Assembly: GCF_000699445.3 (NCBI RefSeq)
Contig: NC_067199.1
Coordinates: 30,588,402-30,652,401, forward strand
DNA from: Schistosoma haematobium
Lineage: Eukaryota; Platyhelminthes; Trematoda; Strigeidida; Schistosomatidae
Length of the DNA: 64,000 nucleotides
Reading direction: 5' to 3'
Numbering within the stretch: the first letter of the stretch is position 1; each line of letters opens with the position of its first letter. This document shows, piece by piece, positions 40,201 through 55,200 of the stretch. The notes beneath the pieces were generated by a model, which did no database searches, was not told where the DNA came from, and worked only from the letters and a program-made list of their open reading frames with translations. Position numbers and translations under genes: made by a program.

Positions 40201-43200
40201 TAAGCAAAGAAATCCTGTTCGCTTATTGTGTTCAGCCATTGTGATCATGGTGTATTAATGGTAAACGTTTGTTTCAGATGAGTGATTTTTTTCATTATAA
40301 GTTCTCATGGCCTAAATAATTCGAAAATTATAACAGAAAGTATGGTAATCCAATTATCAAACAAATAATTATGTAGTGTTGTTTCATTTCCACATTAGTT
40401 TATGGAACAGAGCAGAAATTTGGAAGCCTAGATTATTCTGTATACTTCCATGCCGAAATATGGAATTAATTTTTATAACCATAATTTTGCTGTTTCTAAT
40501 ACCAAGAAAATTAAAGCATAAAATGTTTAAATTTATTTCAGATAAAGAAAATCAAAATCTGGCATGATAGTATTGCCCCACATTCAGGCTGGTTCTTGGA
40601 TGAAGTAGTTGTGATTGATTATTTTCTTGGACGTCAATATGTATTCCATGTAAATAGATGGTTAGCTAAAAATGAAGCCGATGGACTAATATCATTAGAG
40701 TTACAGCCAACAAGTATCATTAACATAGAAAGAAGTAAGAAAAATTAATTCATCTTTCTTACATGTTAGTTATCTTAGTTGTGAACTTAGCTGTGATAAT
40801 AAAGTACTGTCTTAAAACGTTTAAATTACTATCACATCAATTTTTCTATAATGCAGTTTTGACATGTAGAAGTCATTAAATAGTAGAGTACTATTGTAGT
40901 CAACACAAATGGGGAAAACTGGTAATATTTTAATACCAAATTACAGAATTCTTTCATCAGATGTGGAAACCATATGTTCAGTAATTCATTTGCACATTCC
41001 CCATCTCAAACTTCATCGTCCCTTCATTGCTATAACAATTACTCTCTGTTCCCGTTCTCTTCAATTCTATCATACCAACCTTTTGCTACCAGGTTCTCCA
41101 CATCCGATTGGTGTTACGTACTAGTTCTCTCTGTCGACATAAGTAGCATACACCATACCATCACCTCATAATTTAAAGAATAAATAAATAAAGTCATGTT
41201 AATTATCTAGATCCAGTGATAAAACCGAAAGTCTATTTACCATATTCATTAATTTTTTTGTTTTCATCTTCTAGTAAATTGTAGGCCATTGAACATCTGA
41301 AGCTCTCTGAATTACTTGAAGTTTACTTTATATTCATAAGAGCGCAATATTAATGTTATACGTTTATAAGAATTCTTAACTGTGTAGGCAAAAAATGAGT
41401 TAAATCGTATTGATATTCAGATTAGATGCTGACAAACATTTCTCAACCCTATAACAGAAAAATACAGATACACTTGAAAATAAATGTATCCTTAAAATAA
41501 ACATTTTGAGTTTCTTATTGCACTTTCTGTTAAACACTAGGGTTATTAAAACGTGTATTTCTCTGGTAACCATTAAGTAGCAAAATATCTGAAATTTTTT
41601 ATCTATTGTACATTAAACTACAGAAGTCACAAAATAAAACTGCTTCTTTCTTATATTTAGTGATCCCATACGAAATCATTATATTCACTGGTGACAGAAG
41701 TGGAAGTCAGACAAAAAGTATTGTCACTGTTCAACTGTATGGAACACCATTGAAGAGAAAAACTGAAATTATACGATTGTCAAGAACACAACATCATTTC
41801 AAATTCGGTCAACCAGAAGCATTTCGTGTGAATAACTATTTTTGAAAACACTTTTTGAGTTATTTTTGTAAAATTTAAGAAGTTAGAAGTAAAAGAATAA
41901 TATACTGATGACCCTGACTGGACGAATCAGAATTAAGATAAACCCTCATATATTTTGCGCAAAATTTAAAGCGCAGGGGGTAGATAACGTATATGCTATT
42001 ATTAACAAAATGAAAATTGACAATATTTGGTTCTTAACACGATTGAAATAAATTAAGATATCTATTGTACCGTCGAAATTTTAATTAAAGATTATGTTGA
42101 AGCTGAATTACAAAACATACCTGCTCCTAAGGCAGATTGTGCGTTAAAGTACGTGATGCAACTCAGTGCGTTTTCAAGCGTGTTTAGTAAGACCAAATAG
42201 TATTCTCTCACTCTGACTCTTACTGTAAATCGCAATGTCAAATTTCATAAGATTGTAAACAGAAGGATGGCAAGACATTTTATTATGCCTGATATCAGTT
42301 TGAGATGAAAACTTCTACCCTACTTAGTAAACCTAACTCAACACTCCAGTTTAACTTTTGATACCTAAACCTAACGCTTGCATGATAGCTAATGTCAGTG
42401 GGTAACGAGAACCCTAAATCATGATAATCCTAAATCTTAATATGTAAAGTTGACCTTTTTCTTATATTAAGAGGGATCAATTGATAGGTGGGGTTAATTA
42501 TTCAGATAAAAGCTGTTATTCCACTGTTATCATATTGCTTTAAGTTGTTGTTTTATAACTGTGCAGTGTTTCCTGATTGGCTGAATCACCCAAAGTTTTC
42601 AGGATAGCATACTTCTACCACGTTTAAATAACTAATAGCATGTCAAGCAGTCACAAAGTATTTCATTGTATTTTGCGCTAACTAGTGGTAGGACCCGGAA
42701 TATAAATTTTTCTTTGTTTTGATGTGACATTCGAATATATGAAATGTTAATAGATGGTTTTAGATTCTAGCATACATGCGTTATTATTGGACTCATTTCA
42801 ACTCTTCTTATATTTCACCTAGATATTTGCACCCGATATTGGGCCTTTACAGAAATTAATAGTTGAACGTGATGGGACAGGTTTATCGGATGGATGGTTT
42901 TTAGAAAAAGTTCTCATAAGAAAGCCATCTAACTTCTTTCAAAAAATGAATCGTTCCCCAACAGTTAGCCCAGTTAGATCAGTAACGAGTCAAGTATCTA
43001 AAGGTTAGTGCTCTCAAGTATTTTTTAATGTTGATGTGTATAACATCTCAGTTTTGATAAGGGGTTAAGCTCTTAATGGCATCCAAGTTTTCCGGGTATC
43101 TGGTGTTGTTGTTCCTCACTGAATAACGTGTAAGCATCCAATTAAATATATTTGGTCATTCAATGGAAATGGGGACATCGATTTAGTTGGTAAGTAATGA

Positions 43201-46200
43201 AATACTTATCAAGTTGTAAACGAAAACAACAAAGTCCCTACAAGCCTACTAAACTTACAGTCAGTTTAATTTCTAAGGCTAACTTATGTTAGTCTACACA
43301 TATCAAGTCTGTACAACAGATTACATTTTATTATTTAACTAAAACAAAACAATGTCTGGTAGTGGAAGTCATATCATAAAAATAGTTTTTACCACCAAAA
43401 TAGTACCACCTAGAATAGTTTTTTTAAATCTAGGCAGGAGTGAATACCTATTCTATCATAGTAAAAAATCCGTCAGGAGTAAGTGGAGTCAGTTAATGTA
43501 TTACGCTGATTTGTGTTCCAGTTTTATAAGTGTCGCCTGAAAATAATCAGTTGTACAGAATATAGGGTCGTTGATATGTTTTAAGAAGGAGTTTCAAACT
43601 AAGGGATATTTGATATTCATTCAGTTTTCATTTAATGTTCATTCAAGATAAAACCGATCACCAAATTAATCGCATGATACCGCAGAAAGGTTCTGATCAG
43701 TTAAATGTTCCACAAACTGATAAAAATCTTGATGGTCCACCATCTATAATCTCCGTCCCTGAAGAAATAAAAGATGCAGAAGGAGCTGAAAACTATTGGT
43801 TCTTTTTCAATGCTTGGTTGTCCAAACAATATGATAACAAACAAATGAACTGTGAAAAATTTTCTTCCACTGAAAATGGCAAACCTTTACAAAGTCTTAT
43901 GGGTAAGCTTAACTGAATAACACTAAAACTAGTTTGAATAACATTCCTAAAGATAAAAATTTCCAGTGTATAGAAAGTATTATTATTACTAATTTAATAG
44001 TTGAATACATCAGTCAATTGAAGTTAGACCACCATGGAAAACCTGGAGGCACTAGACGGCCGTTTCCTCCTATTATGGGACTCCACAGCAGTGCGTATCT
44101 ACGATCACGCCTAGTGAGACTAGAACCCAGGACCCACCAGTCCCATGCGCGAGCGCTTAACCACTAGATCACTGAACCGGCATCCAACTGTGTTAATGCC
44201 CAATTTCTACCGATCCACTCCCAGTGCTTCCAGATTTTCCATAATGGTCTAGCTTCAATTGACTCATGAATTGAAATAATAAACTATTATGATATCCACA
44301 ACAAAAAAATCCCTTCTTTGATTATTATTATTATTATTATTATTATCATTATTATTACATCTTAAATCATCCAGAGCATAATAATATCCACTTCATAAGT
44401 GTTTAATGTGTGTTAAAATCATTCAGATATAAATTGGTATATAGGTTGACCAAGCGATTACAATGACCATACAAGTAAAACGTTACTATGAATCTAAATC
44501 ACCGATTAAAAAAAATTATGACAGTTATTTTATACACTCTAAGCTTAATTAGATGAAATAACTGTAGGTCTGCCTATGTTTTTTAACTCCAATTCGTCAA
44601 CTAAATAAATGGTAAAGATGTATGCTTAAAATATCTTTCGGATTTGTCACTGTGCAAGTATGAAAAAAAACACGATTATCCATCTAGATGATCACCATTA
44701 AATAACTAAAAGGGCATATACTTAACAAAATGTCTTTCTTTCTTCTTTTGATTAACAGAGTCTTCTTATGAAGTAATTGTAAAAACTGGTGATCGTAAGT
44801 ATGCAGGTACCGATTCACATGTTTATTTAACATTGTTTGGAATAAACAGTGAATCAAAAGAATATCATTTAGCAAATTCAAAAACTCATAGCAACAAATT
44901 CGAACAAAATCACGAAGACATATTTAATGTAAGTCTCTCCATAAAATATTCGAATAATTTCATACTAGTTCATCGCTATTGTAATTGTTATCAAATAGAA
45001 ATATGGTATAGTTCATCGTTTTCAACTGGAACTATTAAAGCCCACTTTATATTAGTGACTTTTTGTTTACATTATAAACGTTTATCATACATTTGGACAG
45101 ATTATTTTCTTAAATATTACTGTAATACAATCAAGCGAATACTTTTTCGAAATGTTAGGTTGCTCATATTTCATGGAAGTAGTGAAACGAAAATTTCAGT
45201 TAGGTTTTCAGCAATTTATTGAAATCAGGAAGATCAGTCTGTTAGTGATAGAAACTGTAAATTCATGTTTTCTAAGACAAAAGATTTATTTTTTCAAGCA
45301 AAATTATAAAATAATAAAATAATGTTTAGAGGATTAATAAAGTAAAAAACGTATTTACTTATCAAAGTTCCAGTATAAAATACTCGAAGTATAATTTGCA
45401 TATAAGTAGTTTTATTAAATTGAAACATGTTGAGTAGTTTCAATAACGAAACGGAGTCTGTTATTAAGCATTTAGATAATATCCAATACAAGTTATCACA
45501 TGAACATATAATGTAGTGAAAATATGCACACGTTTTCTACTGGAAAGTCATCAGTATTTTTTTATATATATATTAAGTCTTGGATTCTTTACTCTTTACA
45601 TAAACTTATTATTTATACTACATTGGTTTCAGCTAAATGCAATAGGTTTGGGGTCATTAAAAAAGGTTCGAGTAAGACATACCAACACAAGTATCGCGCC
45701 CGGTTGGTTTTTAGATTATATTTTAATTCGTGAAAGTATTCAACAAAAGAAATTGGAATATTTTTTTCCTTGCTATCAATGGTTATCTGCTACAGAATTA
45801 GATGGTTTGGTTATTCGGGAACTTTCTGTTGCCTCAGAAAATATTTTTGAAAGGTGGAAGTCTGGCCATGATATTTTTGACGATTCAAGACTTATTCTAG
45901 AAGGTTTGTTTCAATTTACATGATAAATTGAGTTTAAACATATCATTCAGTAATTCACAACTTTTAAACCAAAGAATATCTGACAGTGTTTTGCATAGAT
46001 AAAGAAAATAATGACGAAACTGATATGGACTAAATGTACTATTTATATTCAGTTCTACTTATAATTCAAAATTTTTATGTAATTTCTTTGCCCCAAAATG
46101 CCCTGGTAGGAAGTGTTAGCTCCCCCTCTCGAAATGTTCTCACATGGCCACGCGTATACAGACACTGCTGGGGAAGTCCTACTCACTGTCTTCTCGCGGC

Positions 46201-49200
46201 GAGGGTGTTGTTTAAGAAGTTGGGAGGACGAAAAGCGAATGTCTGATGCTTTAACCGGGTTGGTGGAAATGGAGAGTCCACCTAGGGGAGTTGGAAAACT
46301 GTAATTCCAAATCAATAGTATACATGGGTTCCAGTATCCTGAAGGAACAAATGGAGTATGAACCAATTGTTGGTCACCGACTAACATGGGACTGAATCTC
46401 CTTACGTTGCTCTACAGCCTTGTGGATCAGACCTTTAGGTCGAAGGCGCCGGGTGTGGCCCCCTAAGAAAATCACCTGATTCGGTTTGAACACCCGGGCA
46501 GTATCACAGCCCACACACAAATCGAGTGACTTGTATGAGGCATATGTATTCGGTGCCCCTTTGTACCAATATTTATGTATTCAAGTAAATAAATCTATGT
46601 AATTTATATTTAGAAATATATTATAACATAATTCAGAATGGTAGAAACTGAAATTTTTTGTCATCAATGGAAATCGATTTCACTACGTATCTTTCACTCA
46701 GTGTTTTAGTTAGTTAAGATTAAGAATGAATTTCACTTATAATAAAGTTCGCTGAGATTGATATAATTCTGCACAGTTACCAGTGTTATTATGAATCTTA
46801 AGTGGTTGTCGTACATTCAGTTATGTAAATTCTAAGTAAGTCGTCATTATCGACTATTTTAATAGTCATTATTAATGAAAAAAAAGTATGCATTCTCTTA
46901 CTGATATTACTCTAAACTTTCACTTCTGATATATATATTGAATGCAGTGGGTATAATATTGCTTTAAAAATCTTAACGTTACAAATGTTGATCAGTAAAA
47001 CCGAAACACTAGTGAAAAAGAGTTGTAGAATTTGATTGGCGTATGCAGACTGAAAACTATTAAAATTCATATTTGAATGAAACAGATCTTAGAACCGTGG
47101 ATGAATTACCAGTTATCTTCGATGTACTTTACAGTCTGAATATGTTTCAAAGACATACATAGGAATAATTACTTTTCTCAGGACTGTTTGTTTACGGTTT
47201 TTATCGTACATCCAAGACAATGTTAATCAATGTTAACGTTTTTCAAACCGTTTCAATGTTACTGAATCTTTGAATTGCTCTGATACTATTTGGCATTATT
47301 TCATTACTATTAATAAAACATTATTTTCTGTCATGTAACTAAATAGAGCATATTGTTTTTAATGCATGGAATGAATAATTTTTACAGGTAGTAACCTCCA
47401 CCACCCCCTCTAATTGTTTTGATATGAACAATAATTCAGTCTCATAGTTGATTCCTGTAAAAAAAATCCTCAATCCCAATAACCATTATATTTAAAAACA
47501 TAGATTTTCTAGGAAGTTAAACTATATTGTGTTAATAATATGAATCCAAGTGACTAAAAAAATTGTAATTGTATTATATTTTCAACTGAACGTTATCTGA
47601 TAGTCTGTACAGTAAACTGCTGTCAGAAAGATCAGTTCATATTATTTGAATTTCAATGTGTAGGCCAGTGTTAGCTTAATAGTCTCAAAGTTAAGCATCC
47701 ACTATCAAACCTAAAAGTCCTGTGTCCAACCCCAGTTACTTACTGCTGTGAAGCTTAATACTAAGACAAAATAGCTGTCCATTACTTCATAGTTTTCAAT
47801 GATTGACGAGCTAAGTTCGATCAGTAATGCTAACTATGAAATTCAGCATTAATTACAAATCCTGAAGTTGAACATAATATCACTCCTCATTTATACATTT
47901 GTACAAGCAATTTTCAATGAGAAACTGGTAAATATTTTAAGAAATAACAAAGAAACCAGATATAATCTGTTGAAGTAAAAACGTTTCACGTGACAGGATA
48001 TAAGAAAATGATGACAATAATTATTCTAAATGATAAATAGACGTTGTTAACATTTGAAAAATAATGTATCAAGTAAACAGTAACAGAAAATATAAAGGAA
48101 ACTTTGATGGACTGAAAATTGTGAGCTTCTACCAAAAATTATTGCCATGAATGGGTTAGTTTTAAGGCAAATAAAACACCTGGATACTTTTCCTGTTGAC
48201 ATAAAAATTAAAATCTTCTTTTTTTTCAGGTACTGTTATTTACAAGAAAAAACAAGTGTGTACTAAAGATCAGGTAGATTAGCTAGCAAAATATTGGTCG
48301 TATGAATGAACTAGTTCAAGTTGTTACACTCCACAATAACATGAATTCAGAAAGCACACACAGGAAAGGAAAGCGATTAGATAAGTGTGGGTAAGACAGA
48401 GAAAAATCATAATACGGAAAATGGGATGGGGAAACAAGCCATAGATATATTCATATCATTATGAATTACTTTTGACCAAGTTAACTATTATTTGAACATC
48501 TAGAACACTTAGAGTAAGAGAGAGCTAGTAAACAACTATAAAACCAAGATTTTATCAATTAGGTGAAAAAAATTTATAATGAAAAAGGAAAAAGATGGAC
48601 TAAAAGTGATAATGACAACATTAATGAGTTAACAAACAAAAACAAAAAAATTTTGGTGGGATGTGTTCGGAACCGATGAATTAAAAATTATGAGATTACG
48701 TATAACTTTAGGATGACGAAGGATACATGTTTTCAAAATAAAGTGTGAGAGAAACTGATAAAGTATATAGGAAATGTATCTAGAAGATCCATGACATAGT
48801 GATCTAACAAACTGTTTCTATGCATACAGAAATAGTTTTAGGCTACGCATTACTAACGCTCTTTCAATGTGGAAATGGTTAATGGGTATACATTTTAGGA
48901 GATGCCGTTTGGTTTTATGAACAATTTCAACTGATTGTCAACTGGTTATCACCAAATAAATGGTGTATAAAAGATTTTGTACTTCTGGATTGTCATTTAA
49001 TGACCCATATTACAACTGTATTGCTCTTAAAGTAAATCATTAAGGAAGATTTCATCAACGAAATATTCATTTTATTGATAAACATCATTTGGAAACTTAA
49101 TTTTCGTTCCTAACTTCAATAAGTTGGACGCATCATGAAGCTGACAGACACTTCCACAAATTAATAAGTGTATCATAGAGCAGAAAGTCCACTAATATAT

Positions 49201-52200
49201 GCATCACTTTAACTTATATTAAATGAGATATTTGGCAACTGAAAACTATGATCGGAATTCATTCACGATTACATTTATTTCAAGTTTAGATTGAATGGAA
49301 ATGAGATCAGAAGAATCAGCAGAGGCTAACAATTAAATCTAAGTTACTAGGTTGATAAACAGTTTACAAGCATCATCTAGATAATGGAAGTAATGAATAT
49401 GTACTTAAAGGCCAGTATATACACATATAGTTTCCGTGTTTGTATGTATGCTTATACGTATACATTATACATAAGTGAAAACAATGTCTGACCAAAACAA
49501 TATGTGCGGTAGAATGAAGACAACTACATATGATTGACATTGCTTTATATCCCAATAACAATATACGCATTATATATTCTTAAGAAACTTAGAGAGACAA
49601 TGAATAGAACTTAATTTTTTGCAGTTAAGATTTAGTTAATGATGTTATGGATCCCTTGTATTGACATACCATAAAATCACTTTAACGACTATGACTTTTC
49701 GTACGGTTTGAATTTGTTCTGCAATACGGTTATCTTCATTTGAATTCAGCCTTGATAACCAACAGGAATCTATAAACTCAGGGTTTATTAATTCCATGAA
49801 ACAATCTGCTAAAGGTATTTTCAAATTTATGGTAAGTCGAATAACTTTAGGGATTTTGAACCACTTTGTTTACCATCTCTTTAATAGGTATTAACGATTA
49901 ACTATTCCAATTGAGACCTGCTCCTGCATAATTGTGAAAAATACACTGACTGACCAGTCAATATAAAAAGACACATCATTCCATCTATTGTAATTACTTC
50001 CAATTTACGATTAAATCTTAACATTAAACTGATTTCACAATTATTTCTCCAGTTCAATATAAATTGGGAAAACAACATACGAATTTAACTGATTTCTTCA
50101 AAATATTATGCAGCAACGACAAACCAAGACTTATTTCTGATAAATATTAACACTGTCCAATATGAGTACTGATAATGTTAAACAAAATTATGTACCATAT
50201 AAACAGAGTTGTTTAAAAAACCCATGTAACTTTTGAAGATTTCGAATCTTGTTATGGATGTTAAGTTGATTTTTAATGCTAATAGTATCTACATATTATC
50301 ATTCTGAAAAGTAAATTACGGATCAAATCATGAAAACTCTTACATCTAAATGTATACATAGGTTATCTTGTGGAACGAGTTTGTGGAAAGCGAAAAGTAA
50401 TAGAACTGATATTGAGAAACAGCCTTATTTATATGAGAATATAAACAATTTGAAATGTTAAACGGGATGAAATTCTGACCATGAGAAACTTCAGATGTAA
50501 ATACATTTTTAGATACCTTATGCAGTGACAGAATGAATTACAAAGTACCAAGGATATGAGTCTTAGCCCATGTTTTATTATAGCTTAATCGGCCGAGTTC
50601 TCATCAGTTTCAACAACGTACATCTAGTTTGTAATATGTCAAAAATTTCTTGTAAATGAACGATATAAATTTATTTTTATTAACAATCCAACCATATGGG
50701 TCCTGTTTTTAAGGACATTTCTAAGTAGTAGTCTGCAATGTAATCAATTAACTTTTGTTAAATTCTGGCATTATAACAATCATTAATTTTACAGACCAAA
50801 GTACAATTTATCATGTACGCATTCATACGGGATCCCAATCCAATATCAGTTCAGATGCTAATGTTCAAATACAACTTTACGGTGACAAAGATTTTACAGG
50901 GAATGTTAGGCTTTATAAAGCATATTATGGAAAAGAAGATATACTTGTGAATAAATTTCAAGCTGGCCAAATAGCAGATTTTATTGTTAAAGCAATAAAT
51001 ATTGGCAATATAAAAAAAATCAGGTTAGAAATAAAAATTTAACTACCTAAGATTTCTTTAGGATTGAGCATGACACAGCTGGAGGATCCTCTAGATGGTT
51101 TATTGAACGCGTTGAAGTTGAAGCGAAAAAACTAGGACTTTTATGGAAATTTGAATGCAACCGATACATTACACCACAACAACCTGAACTAATATTGTAT
51201 CCTGAACCAAAAGATATATCATTTGTCAAACCTAGTAAGTAAATATTATCATGTGATGGAGGTAAATTATTTAATTAAACATAAAACGTATTCCTGGTAC
51301 TTATTCAACGTTTTAGTTGAATAACTGATATTGTTCATTTGCAGTGTTATTTAAATTTATTCTATTACATTCAGAAAATGTAGTCTTATTATGGGGGAGT
51401 ACAAGGACTTTTTAGTTAAAATACCCAAAACGATGGTTTATAGTAGCTCTTACCTAGAGCTCTTGCCTAGATGGCTACTTTTGTTTGGCTATTATATGTA
51501 TCATCCTAACGTGGTCAAGCATTTCGTAAACTTTCCATTTACTTTATCATCTGTGAGCTTGCTAACTATATCATGTGCGCTTTTAAGTGTGACTGACATT
51601 TACGCTCTAATTGGTTATCCGTAATTTATTCATCTTATATAAAGACTAACCAAGCCATCATTCGTTGAAGAGGTACGTTTGAGGTCTCTGCCTTTCATAT
51701 CGTATCGTCAACCTTCATTAGTGTATTTATGAAGTTTATATTCAGAAATACTGTTGCATTTGAATTATTATATGCCGTTATACACTAATGCGATTCACTT
51801 CACTAAGTTAACCGACTGATTGCCTGATAACTCACACTCCTGTTTGGAAGTCGTCAGTTTTATATGTTTGCATCCTAGCTTGATATTTATGCTGTGTCGA
51901 ATCCAAAATATTTTGCTTCAAATACCAACGCTTTTTAGATTGGTCACTTGCGGTTATTAACAATAACAATGAGAAAATATCAACCTCTAAAAGTAGTAGT
52001 AGACTTCTGTAGTATAATTGAATTTCATGAAATGTAATCTTTCAAAGTTGATGATAAATAAGTGGTTTCTTGAAAACTGTACAAATTTAAAAAGGATAAG
52101 TTTTTCAAACTATTTATTGCAAGTATAAATCTAATTACTTAATTACTTTCTTACTTACGCCTCTTACTCCTCCTGAAGGAGCATAGGCCGCTCATTAATC

Positions 52201-55200
52201 TAATTACATTATGAGAATTAAAACTTGAAATTTATTCAATTATTTATTGAGGGCTAATATTTCAAGAAAATTTGATTTATTTTGAGATGACTGTAACCAA
52301 GTAATATTCACTTGAAATATTCAATTCTCAACCCATCATCCGGAACATTCACTAATCTTTATGCAGACTCTTAATATGTGACATAGCAAACCACTATTGA
52401 CATATTCGATACTTACACAACTATATCATCATTTTCTATTACAATGAAATAAATAGTGGTAGGTGATTAAGAAAATAAACACAATAATTGCTAACTATTC
52501 AATTTATTGTAATCCTGCCAAATCCAAGGCTACGTTTAATAGTCTCGATAATATCAGTTTCAAAAATAGGTAACTAAAATATATGCTGATTCAGTAAATG
52601 CAAATAATTCTAATTATTGTTTATTCAAGAAAATATTTCTCTAAAATAGTAACATTCATGTATTTTTATTGTCAAACATAAAAAATATCCTAGTTTAAAT
52701 CACAAATTGATGTTATTTAGAATACCACTGAAAGTCTGGAAGTACTAGACGGATCTTGTGCATAGACACTTAATCTTTGAACCACTGAAGCGACCTTGGT
52801 TTGACTCCTGGATGCGAAGGTCATGGATGCTTACTGATGAGGAGTCCTATGTTAGGACACAAAAGTCACCTAGCGTTTTCGAGTTTTCACTTGGTATCTA
52901 AATAAGAACATTCCATGAATTAAACTTAGAAAATTCTACAATCTCCACAAAACCATATCCTGAAATTAATGTATTAATTTAGAACTAATTGAAGTATTGA
53001 ATGAAAATGCGGAATCAATGTACAGAAATGTATGGTTACACAACCGTGTCATGTTCCAATAAATAAGTGGCACATCATCAAAAAAGATAGATCCTATGAT
53101 AATGTAATATCCTCTCTTGTTGTTTAATAAACCCAGTTAATTTCACTGATAATACTTTTAAAAAAGGAAAGCTTCAAACAACTTCAAATGTTAAATCACA
53201 ACATTGAAATTAATGTTAACGTTAAATAATCCGGTGTACTTTTCGTATACTTTTAGTGACTAACTATCAAATCAAAACATTTACAAGTGATATTTCTGGC
53301 GCAGAAACAACAAGTAGTGTATATATACAACTATACGGAAATGATGGTTTGCCAAGTTCCATAAAACGTCTACATCAGAATAATGATAGTGAACACAGAT
53401 TTCAACGTAATAAAATTGACACATTTTATGTGGAATTAGAAGAATTACAAGAACCATTCAGTAAATTAAGAATATGGCATAATGATAAAGGTAGTTCAAC
53501 AGATTGGCATTTGAATAAAGTCGAGATCAGGAAAATTAAAACACAGCAATATGTAAGTAGTGCACTTTTTATTAGGATTGTCTACTTGTCTTTATTCCCA
53601 TGTGTGTCAAATACAATGATTTCTCACTTCTGGCATTTCTTTAATTCGATTCGATGCAAATTTATTGATGGCTAAAACTTAGACTGATAAATATTTATGA
53701 AACGAAATTAAGTAATGGAATACTTACATCGGGTAAAAGCATTCTAAAACGCTACCATAATTTAATAATAAGTACCAGATATTTGAATTCATTGTGACAC
53801 CTACATAGAAATATATAAATACTCTGTCCTAAAGTCGATAAAAGTCATTCAGAGATCTTCAAACTTTATCTTACTTTGAAATTTGTTGTTTTAATAATTT
53901 CATACCGACTCGACAGTGTCCCATTTGTTTATTTAGAATCTTTATTAACTTTTATGAAGCTCATTTTCATAAATACATTTAAAAAGACATTAATCATCAC
54001 CAATTTCATAAAGATTTCTTATCATTCGCACTAAGTATTTATTGAAGTAATTCAATGCCTTAAATTATTAAGAAACTCTCTTTATAAGCTTCATTCTTTC
54101 GAATACTTAAAATAATACATAAAAACGACATTCATTTTCAGAAATCCATAAAACCATAGATATTCCAATACTCATTAAAAATGTTTTGCTGCGTAACATT
54201 AGTTGAGTAATTTCATAAAAACTTGGGTGTTGAACTAAAGTCATATGAAATTTTTTTTGATTAACCTATGTAAATACACTTAGGTCTTCGTTACTTACAT
54301 ATTCCCATGTAATAAATGGCTTTCACGTAATATGGATCAAGCTGCATTGGAACGTGAGCTAATTCCAAGTCACATGCTTCAAGACCAAAATGGTATATTG
54401 CAATTTGAAAGACAAATATCACCAAAATGGTTAATGAATACTTATGAAGTAAGAATAATCACTGGTGATAAAGTCTACGCTGGAACTGATGCCTCTGTTT
54501 ACATCACACTGTTTGGTGAAAATGGTGATAGTGGTGAACGTAAATTGACGAAATCTCTAACACATCGAAACAAGTTTGAACGTGGACAGGTCAGTGTATA
54601 TTTACAAAGTTTCCATTAACTGACTGACATATGCTGATTAAAAAACTCAGATTCTTACTTCTAATTTCACTGAATAAAATTTGGTTTACAAAAACTGAGA
54701 GTGTGAGTAATTTTCCAATCCATTAATACGATGAGGAAATACTATGCATCATTATTTATTCACAGAATTTAACGCTAATACCTGAAAATACTTGTATCTA
54801 TTCTTAGGTTAACATTTTTAATACACCCTCAAGCAAATTGTTCTAGCTTTGAGACAGACTAATTATTCTGATCCTATTGGTTACTCTGTAACCTTGACAA
54901 TGTTGATTATTCCCTTTTATAAACATATATTTTGAAATGTGTACATGTTGGTATGTGTGTGGCCATATTTCTTATATATAGCTACCTGATCATAAAAATT
55001 TGAGTCTTCCTTAATTCAACGATCTTGCTCGAAACGTCCATTTTCATACTATCTTACCATACACAATGCCTATTTCGCCACACATGGATGCTGGAAATAA
55101 AAGTATCCTTTATATATCGCGTATCTAGAAGTTCAAAATTCTCAACTTACCTATCTTGTTTCATTAGGACAACGGTATTATGCTTGTAGAGTTACCAAAC

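Noticed and set aside
44929..45222. Continuation of the exon 19 frame as coding
   Set aside because: A strong donor (AAT|GTAAGT) ends the exon and the downstream translation has no PLAT features; exon 20 supplies the missing half.
46055..46387. 110-codon frame on the minus strand in the GC-rich insertion
   Set aside because: GC-rich non-coding DNA has few stops; no recognisable motif and the frame crosses the insertion edge.
55020..55060. CTCGAAACGTCC resembling hammerhead core
   Set aside because: No partner box; single short match expected by chance.
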